A DNA stretch of 7,000 nt from Clostridia bacterium (GCA_017408305.1 JAFQUU010000022.1:1-7000); one strand, 5' to 3'; positions 1 to 5,958 are shown, numbered from the stretch's first letter. Notes: generated by a model from the letters alone, not told the origin. Numbers and translations are program-made.

Positions 1-761
1 ATTTCTGCAAAAACTTCTTCTTTGGTTTTAGAGATATTAAAATATGTGCCTGTGTTAAAGCCATTTTGCTTTAAAAACTGCATCATCTGGTTTTGTGTTT
101 CAAAGGTTTTGCCTTCTGCGTAGTGGATTGTGTAAACAAACCAGTCAAGCCCACGTTCTGCTGTCTTTTTAGGGTCTAGGTTTCGTAGAGCTCCTGCTGC
201 AGCGTTTCGGGCGTTTTTAAGTTTTTCTGTGGTGTTTTGGTTAAATTTTTCAAGGTTTGAAAGCGTTATCATCGCTTCACCCTGCACAATCAATTCACCC
301 TTAAAATCAATTTCTAGGGGCAAAGATTTAATTGTTTTTGCTTGTGCTGTAACATCTTCACCAACAAAACCGTTGCCACGAGTACCTGCACTTTGGAATA
401 ACCCATTTTTGTAGGTTGCAACAAGCGAAAGCCCATCAAACTTGTATTCTGTGGTGAAGGTGGCATTTGGAAAGTCTTTTTTTATATCATCAATCCATTT
501 GCCAAGGTCTTCTTTTGTTTGGCATTTGTCAAGGCTGTAAAGGCGTTCTTTGTGTGGGTATTTTTCAAAGCCTTGCAAAATTTCGCCACCAACACGCTGG
601 GTTGGGGAGTTTGGAAGAATTATGCCAGTTTCTTTTTCAAGTTTCACCAAACGGTCGTAAAGGGTATCAAATTCTTTATCAGAAATTGTAGGGTTGTCAA
701 GAACATAATAGTTGTAGGAATGTTTGTTTATTTCTTCAACAAGTTTTTGCATTTCGTTCAT
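1..761 (-). CDS. ligA: NAD-dependent DNA ligase LigA, N-terminal part (gene runs off the left edge)
   Basis: LigA seals 5'-phosphate/3'-OH nicks using NAD+ during replication and repair. The reading frame from the ATG at 761 stays open to the window edge (253 residues); the rest of the OB, zinc-finger, HhH and BRCT domains lies outside. Domain Ia (about residues 1-60) has the NMN-binding signature HSYNYYVLD followed by ISDKEFD. The adenylation domain follows, with SPTQRVGG at about 53-60, the nucleotidyl-lysine motif KFDG (K107), TRGNG..GEDVT, a GE pair in GELIVQGEA and ARNAAAGALRNLD. The start is set by AAGGAG six bases upstream; it lies one base after the pcrA stop, so the two genes are cotranscribed and probably translationally coupled. 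One oddity is Phe31 where most LigA proteins have Tyr (EYD). The identification is secure; only the C-terminus is unseen. Confidence 0.97.
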   Translation of the reverse strand, partial: MNEMQKLVEEINKHSYNYYVLDNPTISDKEFDTLYDRLVKLEKETGIILPNSPTQRVGGEILQGFEKYPHKERLYSLDKCQTKEDLGKWIDDIKKDFPNATFTTEYKFDGLSLVATYKNGLFQSAGTRGNGFVGEDVTAQAKTIKSLPLEIDFKGELIVQGEAMITLSNLEKFNQNTTEKLKNARNAAAGALRNLDPKKTAERGLDWFVYTIHYAEGKTFETQNQMMQFLKQNGFNTGTYFNISKTKEEVFAE

Positions 762-762
762 A

Positions 763-2976
763 TTATTCTCCTTCAATGGTTAGTGGTGCAATGTCAAGCA
801 TCAGGGTTTTTACGCCAACACTTTCAAAATCTATGTCGCCTGTGCGTTCTTCATAGTCAACTTCCAAAAGTTTGCCTTTGCCAAAGCGTGTGTGCACAAC
901 AATTTGCCCTGCCTTAAATTTAAGTGGTTGTTTGGTGCTTTCTGTAGTTTGTGCAGGTGTAGAATTTTTAATGTAATCAACTTGCTTGCCAAAGCCACCA
1001 AAACTTTTGCTTGTGGCAAACGGATTTGTGCCAAAAGAAAATTCGCTTTCAAAAGTTTTTTGTGGGGTTCTTGCAAGGCCTGCATCTGCAATAAAACGGC
1101 TTTCAAGCATACGGTTTCTTCTGCCGTACAAAAACCTTGTTTTGCAAGAAGAAATATAAAGTTTTTCTTTTGCACGAGTTATGCCAACATACATAAGCCT
1201 GCGTTCTTCTTCAAGTTCTTCATCGCTGTTTAATGCCCTTGAGATTGGAAACACGCTTTCTTCAAGCCCCACCAAGAATACAACCCTAAATTCAAGGCCC
1301 TTAACTGCGTGCACAGATGCCACAATCACATTGTCGCTAGAGTCCATACTGTCCATATCGCTGATAAGGGAAACGCTTTGTAGGTAGTCAGTCAGTGTGT
1401 CAAACGGGTTGGCTTTTGTAAAGGTTTCGATTGAGTGAATAAGCTGCTGGATATTTAAAATTTTGTTAAGTTCTTCTTCAATTTTGTCATTAAACGCCTC
1501 TTCAATGCCAAAGGTTTTAACAACTTGTTTTGCAAAGTCATCAAGTGGCTGGGTTTCGTAGGCTTTTAAAAGCATGACAAATTTTTCTGCAAACCCTTCA
1601 AGTTTTTGGGCAAGTGCAGTGGCGATGCCATATTTTCTTGGCTCAAGTGCAACTTCCAGCATAGATGTGCCATAAGCCATAGCAAGTTCTTTGATTTTTT
1701 GAATAGAAGTATCGCCAATGCCACGCTTTGGGAAGTTTATTATGCGAACAAATGCCTGCTCATCTTTTGGGTTGATAAAAAGTTTAAGGTATGCCAAAAC
1801 ATCTTTAATTTCAGCCCTTTCATAAAACTTAAAACCACCATAAATTTTGTGGGGTATGTTGTAAGACAGAAGTTTTTCTTCAAACGGAAAAGAAAGTGCA
1901 TTGATGCGAAGCAGAATTGCAAAATCGCTGTAAGAATAACCATGAAATTTTACAAGGCTGTGGATTGTGCTTGCAACATAATCGGCTTCGTTCTGCTCAT
2001 CATAATTTTGCTTTAAAACAATAGGCTCGCCCTCTTCGTTATTGCACCAAAGGGTTTTGTCAATACGCTCTTTATTGTGCTTAATAAGTTTGTTTGCTGT
2101 GTTTAAAATGGTTTTGGTTGAGCGATAGTTTTGTTCAAGTTTAAACACCTTAACATCATTAAAATCTTTTTTAAAGTTTGAAATGTTTTGAAAGTTTGCA
2201 CCACGCCAAGTGTAAATGCACTGGTCTTCATCGCCAACAACAAACACATTGCCATGTACGCTTGTCAAAAGTTTTACAAGGTCATACTGAAGAACATTAG
2301 TGTCTTGAAATTCATCAACCAAAACATACTTAAAACGCTTTGCGTACTTATCTTTAACTTCTGGGTGAAGCGTAAAAAGTTCATAGGTTTTGACAAGCAG
2401 GTCATCAAAGTCTAGTGCGTTGTTTTCAAGAAGAGTTTTTTGGTATCCTGCCATAACCCTTGCAATCAGTGGGCCACTTGGGTCATAAGACAACTGTTCT
2501 TTGTACCTATGAAAAGAAATGTTGTTGTTTTTCATGTTTGAAAGGTGGAATTGTATTTTCTTCTTAACGCTATTATCAACAATGCCTTCTTCTGCAAGAA
2601 GTGTTTTGATTACTTTGTCAGTTTCGGTATCGGCATAAATTGAAAAGTTTCTATTCAACCTTGCATCAAGTGTGCTGATGTCTTCACGCAGAATCCTTAC
2701 GCACATAGAGTGAAAGGTTGAAATCCAAACATCACTTCCAAACTTTGAAAGTTTGTTAATACGCTCTTTCATTTCATTGGCTGCTTTGTTTGTAAAGGTG
2801 ATTGCCAAAATATTAAATGGACTTACATTTAGATTTTCAATCAAATGCACAATGCGGTGCGTAAGTAGGCGTGTTTTGCCACTGCCTGCCCCTGCAGTTA
2901 CAAGCACAGCACCATCAATTTGCTTTAGTGCTATGGCTTGCTCATTATTTAGGGAACTAAAAATTTCGTTTGTCAT
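763..2976 (-). CDS. pcrA: ATP-dependent 3'-5' DNA helicase PcrA (UvrD/Rep family, SF1A)
   Basis: PcrA is the essential Gram-positive helicase that acts in repair, plasmid replication and clearing of RecA or RNA polymerase from DNA. The 737-residue product has usual family length. Visible motifs are Q (SSLNNEQ, 7-13), Walker A (AGAGSGKT, 28-35), Ia (TFTNKAANEM, about 60), Ib (STFHSMC, 86-92), II (DEFQDTN, 221-227), III (GDEDQCIYTWRGAN, 248-261), IV (QNYRST, 282-287), V (SVHAVKGLEF, about 554) and VI (RLMYVGITRAK, 593-603). From about residue 685, GQIVVHTRFGKG and APL match the Tudor-like tail that binds RNA polymerase. The ATG at 2976 was chosen because it gives the family N-terminus. A further 24 in-frame codons up to a TTG at 3048 would run back through the promoter. 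There is no Shine-Dalgarno sequence at this start. ligA follows one base after the stop. Confidence 0.97.
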   Translation of the reverse strand: MTNEIFSSLNNEQAIALKQIDGAVLVTAGAGSGKTRLLTHRIVHLIENLNVSPFNILAITFTNKAANEMKERINKLSKFGSDVWISTFHSMCVRILREDISTLDARLNRNFSIYADTETDKVIKTLLAEEGIVDNSVKKKIQFHLSNMKNNNISFHRYKEQLSYDPSGPLIARVMAGYQKTLLENNALDFDDLLVKTYELFTLHPEVKDKYAKRFKYVLVDEFQDTNVLQYDLVKLLTSVHGNVFVVGDEDQCIYTWRGANFQNISNFKKDFNDVKVFKLEQNYRSTKTILNTANKLIKHNKERIDKTLWCNNEEGEPIVLKQNYDEQNEADYVASTIHSLVKFHGYSYSDFAILLRINALSFPFEEKLLSYNIPHKIYGGFKFYERAEIKDVLAYLKLFINPKDEQAFVRIINFPKRGIGDTSIQKIKELAMAYGTSMLEVALEPRKYGIATALAQKLEGFAEKFVMLLKAYETQPLDDFAKQVVKTFGIEEAFNDKIEEELNKILNIQQLIHSIETFTKANPFDTLTDYLQSVSLISDMDSMDSSDNVIVASVHAVKGLEFRVVFLVGLEESVFPISRALNSDEELEEERRLMYVGITRAKEKLYISSCKTRFLYGRRNRMLESRFIADAGLARTPQKTFESEFSFGTNPFATSKSFGGFGKQVDYIKNSTPAQTTESTKQPLKFKAGQIVVHTRFGKGKLLEVDYEERTGDIDFESVGVKTLMLDIAPLTIEGE
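768..773 (-). promoter_or_regulatory. Ribosome binding site of ligA inside the pcrA 3' end
   Basis: AAGGAG on the minus strand lies six bases before the ligA ATG and overlaps the last sense codons of pcrA (the end of IEGE). The pcrA TAA falls between this site and the ligA start, which is the arrangement expected for terminating ribosomes to re-initiate. Confidence 0.85.
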
Positions 2977-2982
2977 GCTTTG

Positions 2983-3011
2983 ATTATAACAAATTTTTCG
3001 GTTATTGTAAA
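2983..3011 (-). promoter_or_regulatory. Sigma-A type promoter of pcrA-ligA, predicted to give a leaderless transcript
   Basis: On the minus strand, TTTACA (3011-3006) and a perfect TATAAT (2988-2983) are separated by exactly 17 bases. Only six bases (CAAAGC) lie between the -10 box and the pcrA ATG, so the usual start point about seven bases past the -10 falls on or next to the A of the ATG at 2976. The 24 bases upstream of the ATG contain no AGGAG-like sequence, consistent with leaderless initiation. The start point itself is inferred from spacing, not observed. Confidence 0.85.
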
Positions 3012-3025
3012 TTGTTTTTAAAAAC

Positions 3026-3125
3026 GGCAGGCAAGTGAATTTTGCCAATTGGCAAAATTTGAAAGCCCCATGCGTTTTTGCATGGGGGCTTTTGCAAGCC
3101 CTGCCAGGCTTGCCCCTTGCCTGCC
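3026..3125. repeat. 100-base clover-leaf inverted-repeat element (four helices around one junction)
   Basis: An outer 10-bp inverted repeat, GGCAGGCAAG (3026-3035) with CTTGCCTGCC (3116-3125), encloses three hairpins packed with only one or two bases between them. The first is a perfect 22-bp palindrome at 3038-3059 (9-bp stem, AATT loop). The second is a 12-bp stem at 3062-3092 with one bulged G (3088) and a GTTTTT loop. The third is a 7-bp stem at 3094-3113 with a CTGCCA loop. The spacers are TG, TG, T and CC, so about 76 of 100 bases can pair. TTTTAAAA occurs on both sides (3016-3023, 3129-3136), but it is low-complexity and itself palindromic, so it is only a weak hint of a target duplication. 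The element ends 15 bases upstream of the pcrA -35 box. It could be a small non-autonomous palindromic element, a structured RNA or a DNA cruciform. No function is known to me. Confidence 0.75.
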
Positions 3126-3128
3126 AAG

Positions 3129-3246
3129 TTTTAAAATAAAAATAATTTTTTTATTATAAATAAATATTTTTTATTAAAAACAAATATTATTTTATTATTT
3201 TTTTTAATATTTTTTAATTTAATAAATATTTTTTATTTTATTTAAA
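3129..3246. other. Extreme A/T tract between the fakA terminator and the clover-leaf element
   Basis: All 118 bases are A or T except a single C at 3181. The 17-base stretch at 3159-3175 (AATAAATATTTTTTATT) is repeated exactly at 3221-3237. No open reading frame of note is present, and promoter-like hexamers here mean little because of the composition. It may be bent or easily melted DNA, or simply neutral spacer. Confidence 0.7.
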
Positions 3247-3254
3247 GTTGGTTG

Positions 3255-3285
3255 AAAAAATAAAAAAACACCTTATAAAAGGTGT
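3255..3285 (-). terminator. Intrinsic terminator of the asp23-fakA operon
   Basis: On the minus strand a 7-bp stem ACACCTT/AAGGTGT (3285-3268) with a four-base loop is followed directly by seven T, an A and six more T. This is a canonical Rho-independent terminator 48 bases past the fakA stop codon. It should prevent most fakA transcripts from reaching the clover-leaf element and pcrA. Confidence 0.9.
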
Positions 3286-3317
3286 AGTGTATTAAGATTT
3301 AGCGAAGCGAGAGTGCC

Positions 3318-3335
3318 AGCGGGGGCTTCCCCGCT
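3318..3335 (-). repeat. GC-rich hairpin overlapping the fakA stop codon
   Basis: AGCGGGG (3318-3324) pairs perfectly with CCCCGCT (3329-3335) around a four-base loop, and the stem begins inside the fakA TAG. No T run follows, so it is not itself an intrinsic terminator. It may protect the mRNA 3' end or be a short REP-like palindrome. A tandem AGCGA-AGCGA lies next to it at 3301-3310. Confidence 0.75.
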
Positions 3336-4968
3336 ATTCCATGCTAATTATATAGTAATAGACAGGTTGTCCACCGTCAAGCACGGTAACCTCACAGTTT
3401 GGGTATTTTTCTGTTAGTTCAGCCTGCAGTTTTTCTGCGTCTTCTGCTTTTATATCTTGACCATAGAAAATAGTGATATTGCAAAGGTCATCAGTCATCA
3501 GTTTTCCAACAAGTTCACAAGTTGTTTCGTGCACTTTGTTGCCTTTCGCCAAAATGTTTTTCTCATCAAGGCCAATGATGTCGCCAGCAGTAAGTTCCAG
3601 CCCATCAAGAGAAGTGCTTCTTACTGCATAAGTTACGCTTGCACTTTTCACATTTTGGAAACTTTCGTTCATGGCACTTTCATTTTCTTCTGGGGTTCCA
3701 TCAGGGTTAAATGCCAGTACTGCCGAAACGCCTTCAGGAACCGATTTGGTTGGAATAATCACCAAATTTTTTGGTGTAAGCACTTTTGCTTGCTCTGCAG
3801 CCAAAATAATGTTTTTGTTGTTTGGGAAAATAATCACATTTTCGGCAGGCACTTTTTCAACTGCTTCAACAATGTCTTCAGCACTTGGGTTCATGGTTTG
3901 TCCACCTTCGATAATTTCATCAACAGACAAATCTTTGAAAAGGTTTGCAATGCCTTTGCCAGGTGCAACTGCCACCATGCCAATTTCTTTTGTGATGGTT
4001 GGTTGTTGTCTTCTTGCCAAAAGTTCACGATTTTCTTCACGCATGTTTTCAATTTTCAGGCTGTGAAGTTCGCCAAGTTCAAGTGCATAGCCAAGTGCAA
4101 GGTTTGGCTCGTTTGTATGCACATGCACTTTTACAAGTTGAAGGTCGCCAATACAAATCACGCTATCGCCAATGCCCATAAGTTTTTCACGCAGTTTGTC
4201 AATGTCGGCAGTTGTGGTTTTCTTGTTAAGGTGAATAATCACATATTCTGTGCAGTATCCAAACTTAATTTCGCCAAGGTCATGAAGGTCTGGAAGAACT
4301 TCATCCATTGTTTTTGCTGGTGCAAACTGTTCTTCATCAATGCCTTCAAGTTCTTCGCCAATCAGGCCTTTATAAAAACCGTTAAGAATAACCAAAAGCC
4401 CTTTGCCACCACTGTCAACAACGCCTGCTTTTTTAAGTACAGGAAGCATCTCTGTGGTTTGATTAAGGATAATTTCGCCTTGTTCTAATACAAGTGGCAA
4501 AAAAGTGTGGAAGTCATTGTAGTGCTTCGCAATTTGGACTGCTTGTTCTGCAATCACACGAATAACAGTCAAGATTGTACCTTCTTTTGGTTGTGTTACT
4601 GCTTTGTAGGCAATATTACTGCCTTCTTGAAGTGCTTTTGCAAATTGTTTGGTTGTAATTTCTTTGCTTTGGCCAATCACACTGCAAAAACCTTTAAGAA
4701 TTTGCGAGGTAATCACGCCACTGTTGCCCCTTGCACCACGAAGTGCACCTTTTGAAAGGGCTTCTGAAAGTGCAGGCAGGTCATTCTCTGTAATTTTGTT
4801 AACTTCGCTTACAGCAGATTTAAGTGTTAAAAACATGTTGGTGCCTGTGTCGCCATCTGGAACAGGGAACACATTAAGGGCATCAACAACTTTTTTGTTT
4901 TGTTCTAAAAGACCTGCGCCAAGCATAATCATTTTGCGAAAGTCTGCACCGTTTATTGTTTTTTGCAT
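3334..4968 (-). CDS. fakA: Fatty acid kinase catalytic subunit FakA (YloV/DAK2-domain family)
   Basis: FakA phosphorylates fatty acids presented by a FakB (DegV-family) partner, so exogenous fatty acids enter phospholipid synthesis as acyl-phosphates. The 544-residue length matches the family. The N-terminal DhaL/DAK2 kinase domain (about 1-200) carries ALNVFPVPDGDTGTNM (30-45), whose aspartates bind the Mg-ATP complex in DhaL-type kinases, plus GARGNSG (78-84), PKEGTILTV (127-135) and VDSGGKG (184-190). A middle domain contains C239, H282 and H284, which fit the Cys-His-His zinc site I recall from Staphylococcus aureus FakA. The C-terminal domain includes FPNNKNIILAAEQA and the typical ending GGQPVYYYIIS. 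AGGAG ten bases or so before the ATG sets the start. It is the second gene after the asp23-family gene. No fakB is in the window. Confidence 0.95.
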   Translation of the reverse strand: MQKTINGADFRKMIMLGAGLLEQNKKVVDALNVFPVPDGDTGTNMFLTLKSAVSEVNKITENDLPALSEALSKGALRGARGNSGVITSQILKGFCSVIGQSKEITTKQFAKALQEGSNIAYKAVTQPKEGTILTVIRVIAEQAVQIAKHYNDFHTFLPLVLEQGEIILNQTTEMLPVLKKAGVVDSGGKGLLVILNGFYKGLIGEELEGIDEEQFAPAKTMDEVLPDLHDLGEIKFGYCTEYVIIHLNKKTTTADIDKLREKLMGIGDSVICIGDLQLVKVHVHTNEPNLALGYALELGELHSLKIENMREENRELLARRQQPTITKEIGMVAVAPGKGIANLFKDLSVDEIIEGGQTMNPSAEDIVEAVEKVPAENVIIFPNNKNIILAAEQAKVLTPKNLVIIPTKSVPEGVSAVLAFNPDGTPEENESAMNESFQNVKSASVTYAVRSTSLDGLELTAGDIIGLDEKNILAKGNKVHETTCELVGKLMTDDLCNITIFYGQDIKAEDAEKLQAELTEKYPNCEVTVLDGGQPVYYYIISME

Positions 4969-4977
4969 TAAATTTTA

Positions 4978-4984
4978 ATCTCCT
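4978..4984 (-). promoter_or_regulatory. fakA ribosome binding site overlapping the asp23 stop codon
   Basis: AGGAGAT on the minus strand begins within the TAG stop of the upstream Asp23-family gene (stop at 4985-4983). The fakA ATG follows after an A/T-rich gap of about nine bases. The overlap suggests coupled translation of the two genes. Confidence 0.85.
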
Positions 4985-5336
4985 AAACTTGAACACCGCA
5001 TACATGGACATTTACTGCGTCCACAATCATACCAGTAAAATTTTCTACGCCATACTTAACTGCTTTTTTAAGGCTTTCACCAACAGCAGAAAGTGAAACA
5101 CCATACTTTAAGATGCAATATATATCAACAGAAATCCTGTTTCCGTTGTTTATAATCTTTACGCCTTTTGCGTAAGGTTGTTTTTTTATAAGATATTTTA
5201 CGCTGTCCTTGATGCTGTGAGAAACAAGGTCTATCACGCCATAACACTCCAGTGCAGAAAAACCAGCAACCACAGCGATTGCATCACCAGATATGCTGAT
5301 ATTGCCATAATAGTTGTTTGTGTTTACGGCACGCAT
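4983..5336 (-). CDS. Asp23/Gls24-family envelope stress protein (YloU-like)
   Basis: The product is a 117-residue protein. The stretch from about residue 11, GNISISGDAIAVVAGFSALECYGV, has the Asp23/Gls24 pattern G.I.IS.dvia.iaG.aa.E..GV. The later segments SVDIYCILKYGVSLSAVGESL and VDAVNVHVCGV match the conserved second half. Members are small cytoplasmic or membrane-associated proteins linked to alkaline or envelope stress; YloU has no firm biochemical role. No signal peptide or membrane helix is seen. The ATG at 5336 has AGGAGA seven bases upstream and a promoter about 56 bases upstream. Gene order (divergent from rpmB, followed by fakA) is the same as yloU-yloV in Bacillus subtilis, which supports the assignment. 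Family membership is secure; the function remains unknown. Confidence 0.9.
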   Translation of the reverse strand: MRAVNTNNYYGNISISGDAIAVVAGFSALECYGVIDLVSHSIKDSVKYLIKKQPYAKGVKIINNGNRISVDIYCILKYGVSLSAVGESLKKAVKYGVENFTGMIVDAVNVHVCGVQV

Positions 5337-5355
5337 TTTGTTTCTCCTTTTTTAA

Positions 5356-5383
5356 GGAATATATAATATAAAAACAATATTCC
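5356..5383 (-). promoter_or_regulatory. Stem-loop at the 5' end of the predicted asp23-fakA mRNA
   Basis: GGAATAT (5356-5362) can pair with ATATTCC (5377-5383), giving a 7-bp stem with a 14-base A/T loop. With transcription starting near 5385, the stem would lie within about two bases of the mRNA 5' end and leave the ribosome binding site (5343-5348) free. Such terminal stems can stabilise mRNAs. It is weak and A/T-rich, so its significance is uncertain. Confidence 0.4.
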
Positions 5384-5391
5384 CGAATAAG

Positions 5392-5420
5392 ATAATACAA
5401 CACTTTTTTCTTTTTTTCAA
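5392..5420 (-). promoter_or_regulatory. Sigma-A type promoter of asp23-fakA
   Basis: The minus strand shows TTGAAA (5420-5415), a 17-base spacer and TATTAT (5397-5392). The predicted start is near 5385, giving an untranslated leader of roughly 50 bases before the asp23-family ATG. It is divergent from the rpmB promoter. Confidence 0.75.
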
Positions 5421-5449
5421 GTATTTTGTAATAAATTTTAAAAAACCCC

Positions 5450-5478
5450 TTGCAAAAATAAAAAAATAATGCTATTCT
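5450..5478 (+). promoter_or_regulatory. Sigma-A type promoter of rpmB-rpoZ
   Basis: TTGCAA (5450-5455), a 17-base spacer and TATTCT (5473-5478) sit upstream of rpmB. The predicted start near 5485 leaves a leader of about 30 bases that contains the AGGAGA ribosome binding site (5505-5510). The facing -35 boxes of the two divergent promoters are 29 bases apart. Confidence 0.75.
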
Positions 5479-5515
5479 ACTAAATATATTTTAACCGAAG
5501 CAAAAGGAGATTATT

Positions 5516-5698
5516 ATGAGCAAAGTTTGTGAAATTTGTGGCAAAGGCAAAATGCCAGGCAACAAAGTAAGCCATTCAAATCGCAAGTCAAATCGCCAAT
5601 ACGAAGTAAATCTTCAAACTGTAACAATCACAGTTGATGGACAACCAAAACAAGTGAAGGCTTGCACAAAGTGCATAAAAACAATGAACAAAAAATAA
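5516..5698 (+). CDS. rpmB: 50S ribosomal protein L28 (bL28), zinc-ribbon form
   Basis: bL28 is a small structural protein of the large ribosomal subunit, near the E-site region. The 60-residue product begins with MSKVCEICGKGKMPGNKVSHS, the family signature including GN.VSHS, followed by NRQYEVNLQTV and VKACTKC. Two CxxC pairs (C5/C8 and C50/C53) mark the zinc-binding version of L28. The strongly basic composition fits rRNA contact. AGGAGA lies five bases before the ATG. It is first in an operon with rpoZ and diverges from the asp23-family gene, which is the usual Bacillota position of rpmB. Confidence 0.97.
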   Translation: MSKVCEICGKGKMPGNKVSHSNRKSNRQYEVNLQTVTITVDGQPKQVKACTKCIKTMNKK

Positions 5699-5733
5699 GA
5701 TTTTAAGATTTTTTAAAAGGAGAGATTATTAAC

Positions 5734-5937
5734 ATGACAATGATTGACCCACCAATTGATGTTCTTGCCACAAAAACCTACAACAATAAGTATATTTTGT
5801 GCAATGTTGTGGCAAAGCGTGCAAAGCATCTTCAAGAAACAATTCCAGATGAAATTGAAGCAAGTGACAAAAAGGCAATTTCAATTGCAGCAGAAGAAAT
5901 CTTAAATGGTGATGTGGTTCCAAGCAAGCGTGCTTAA
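5734..5937 (+). CDS. rpoZ: DNA-directed RNA polymerase omega subunit
   Basis: Omega helps fold and assemble the beta' subunit of RNA polymerase. The 67-residue product has the family layout: an N-terminal PPIDVL segment, then YILCNVVAKRAKHLQE (the conserved AKRA core at about 27-30), and after a linker KKAISIAAEEILNGDV, matching the usual kpvsiAleEi..g pattern. AGGAGAG is nine bases before the ATG at 5734. The second ATG two codons later would leave 15 bases, so the first is preferred. It lies 35 bases after rpmB with no terminator or clear promoter between, so the two are cotranscribed. In many Bacillota rpoZ follows gmk, so this neighbour is different. Confidence 0.95.
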   Translation: MTMIDPPIDVLATKTYNNKYILCNVVAKRAKHLQETIPDEIEASDKKAISIAAEEILNGDVVPSKRA

Positions 5938-5954
5938 AACACATCACTTTTTTT
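5909..5954 (+). terminator. Branched intrinsic terminator of rpmB-rpoZ, starting inside the rpoZ coding region
   Basis: GTGATGTG (5909-5916) pairs perfectly with CACATCAC (5940-5947), and seven T follow (5948-5954). Inside the loop a second hairpin, AAGCA (5922-5926) with TGCTT (5931-5935), includes the rpoZ stop codon region. The last nine codons of rpoZ therefore form half of the terminator. Confidence 0.8.
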
Positions 5955-5958
5955 GTGT

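Noticed and set aside
1606..2016. 136-codon plus-strand open frame inside pcrA
   Set aside because: It is antisense to conserved helicase sequence, Lys/Phe/Cys-rich, and has no start signal; the same holds for the other plus-strand frames between 229 and 2983.
2977..3048. 24-residue N-terminal extension of PcrA starting at the TTG at 3048
   Set aside because: It would be translated from the promoter and palindrome DNA, has no ribosome binding site, and extends beyond the normal family N-terminus, which fits the ATG at 2976.
3062..3113. The two inner GC-rich hairpins as simple terminators of a neighbouring gene
   Set aside because: Neither has a proper T run. fakA already ends at a strong terminator further upstream, and no plus-strand gene points into this region.
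3026..3125. Clover-leaf as a tRNA gene
   Set aside because: The arms do not match tRNA dimensions, the palindrome and 12-bp stem are too long, and no T-loop or anticodon-arm signature is present.
3457..4488. 343-codon open frame on the plus strand inside fakA
   Set aside because: It lies fully antisense to a clear fakA, is loaded with Cys, Phe, His and Asn as reverse-frame shadows are, and has no ribosome binding site or family motif.
5337..5515. Ribosomal-protein autoregulatory leader or riboswitch before rpmB
   Set aside because: The predicted rpmB leader is only about 30 bases and shows no stable structure.
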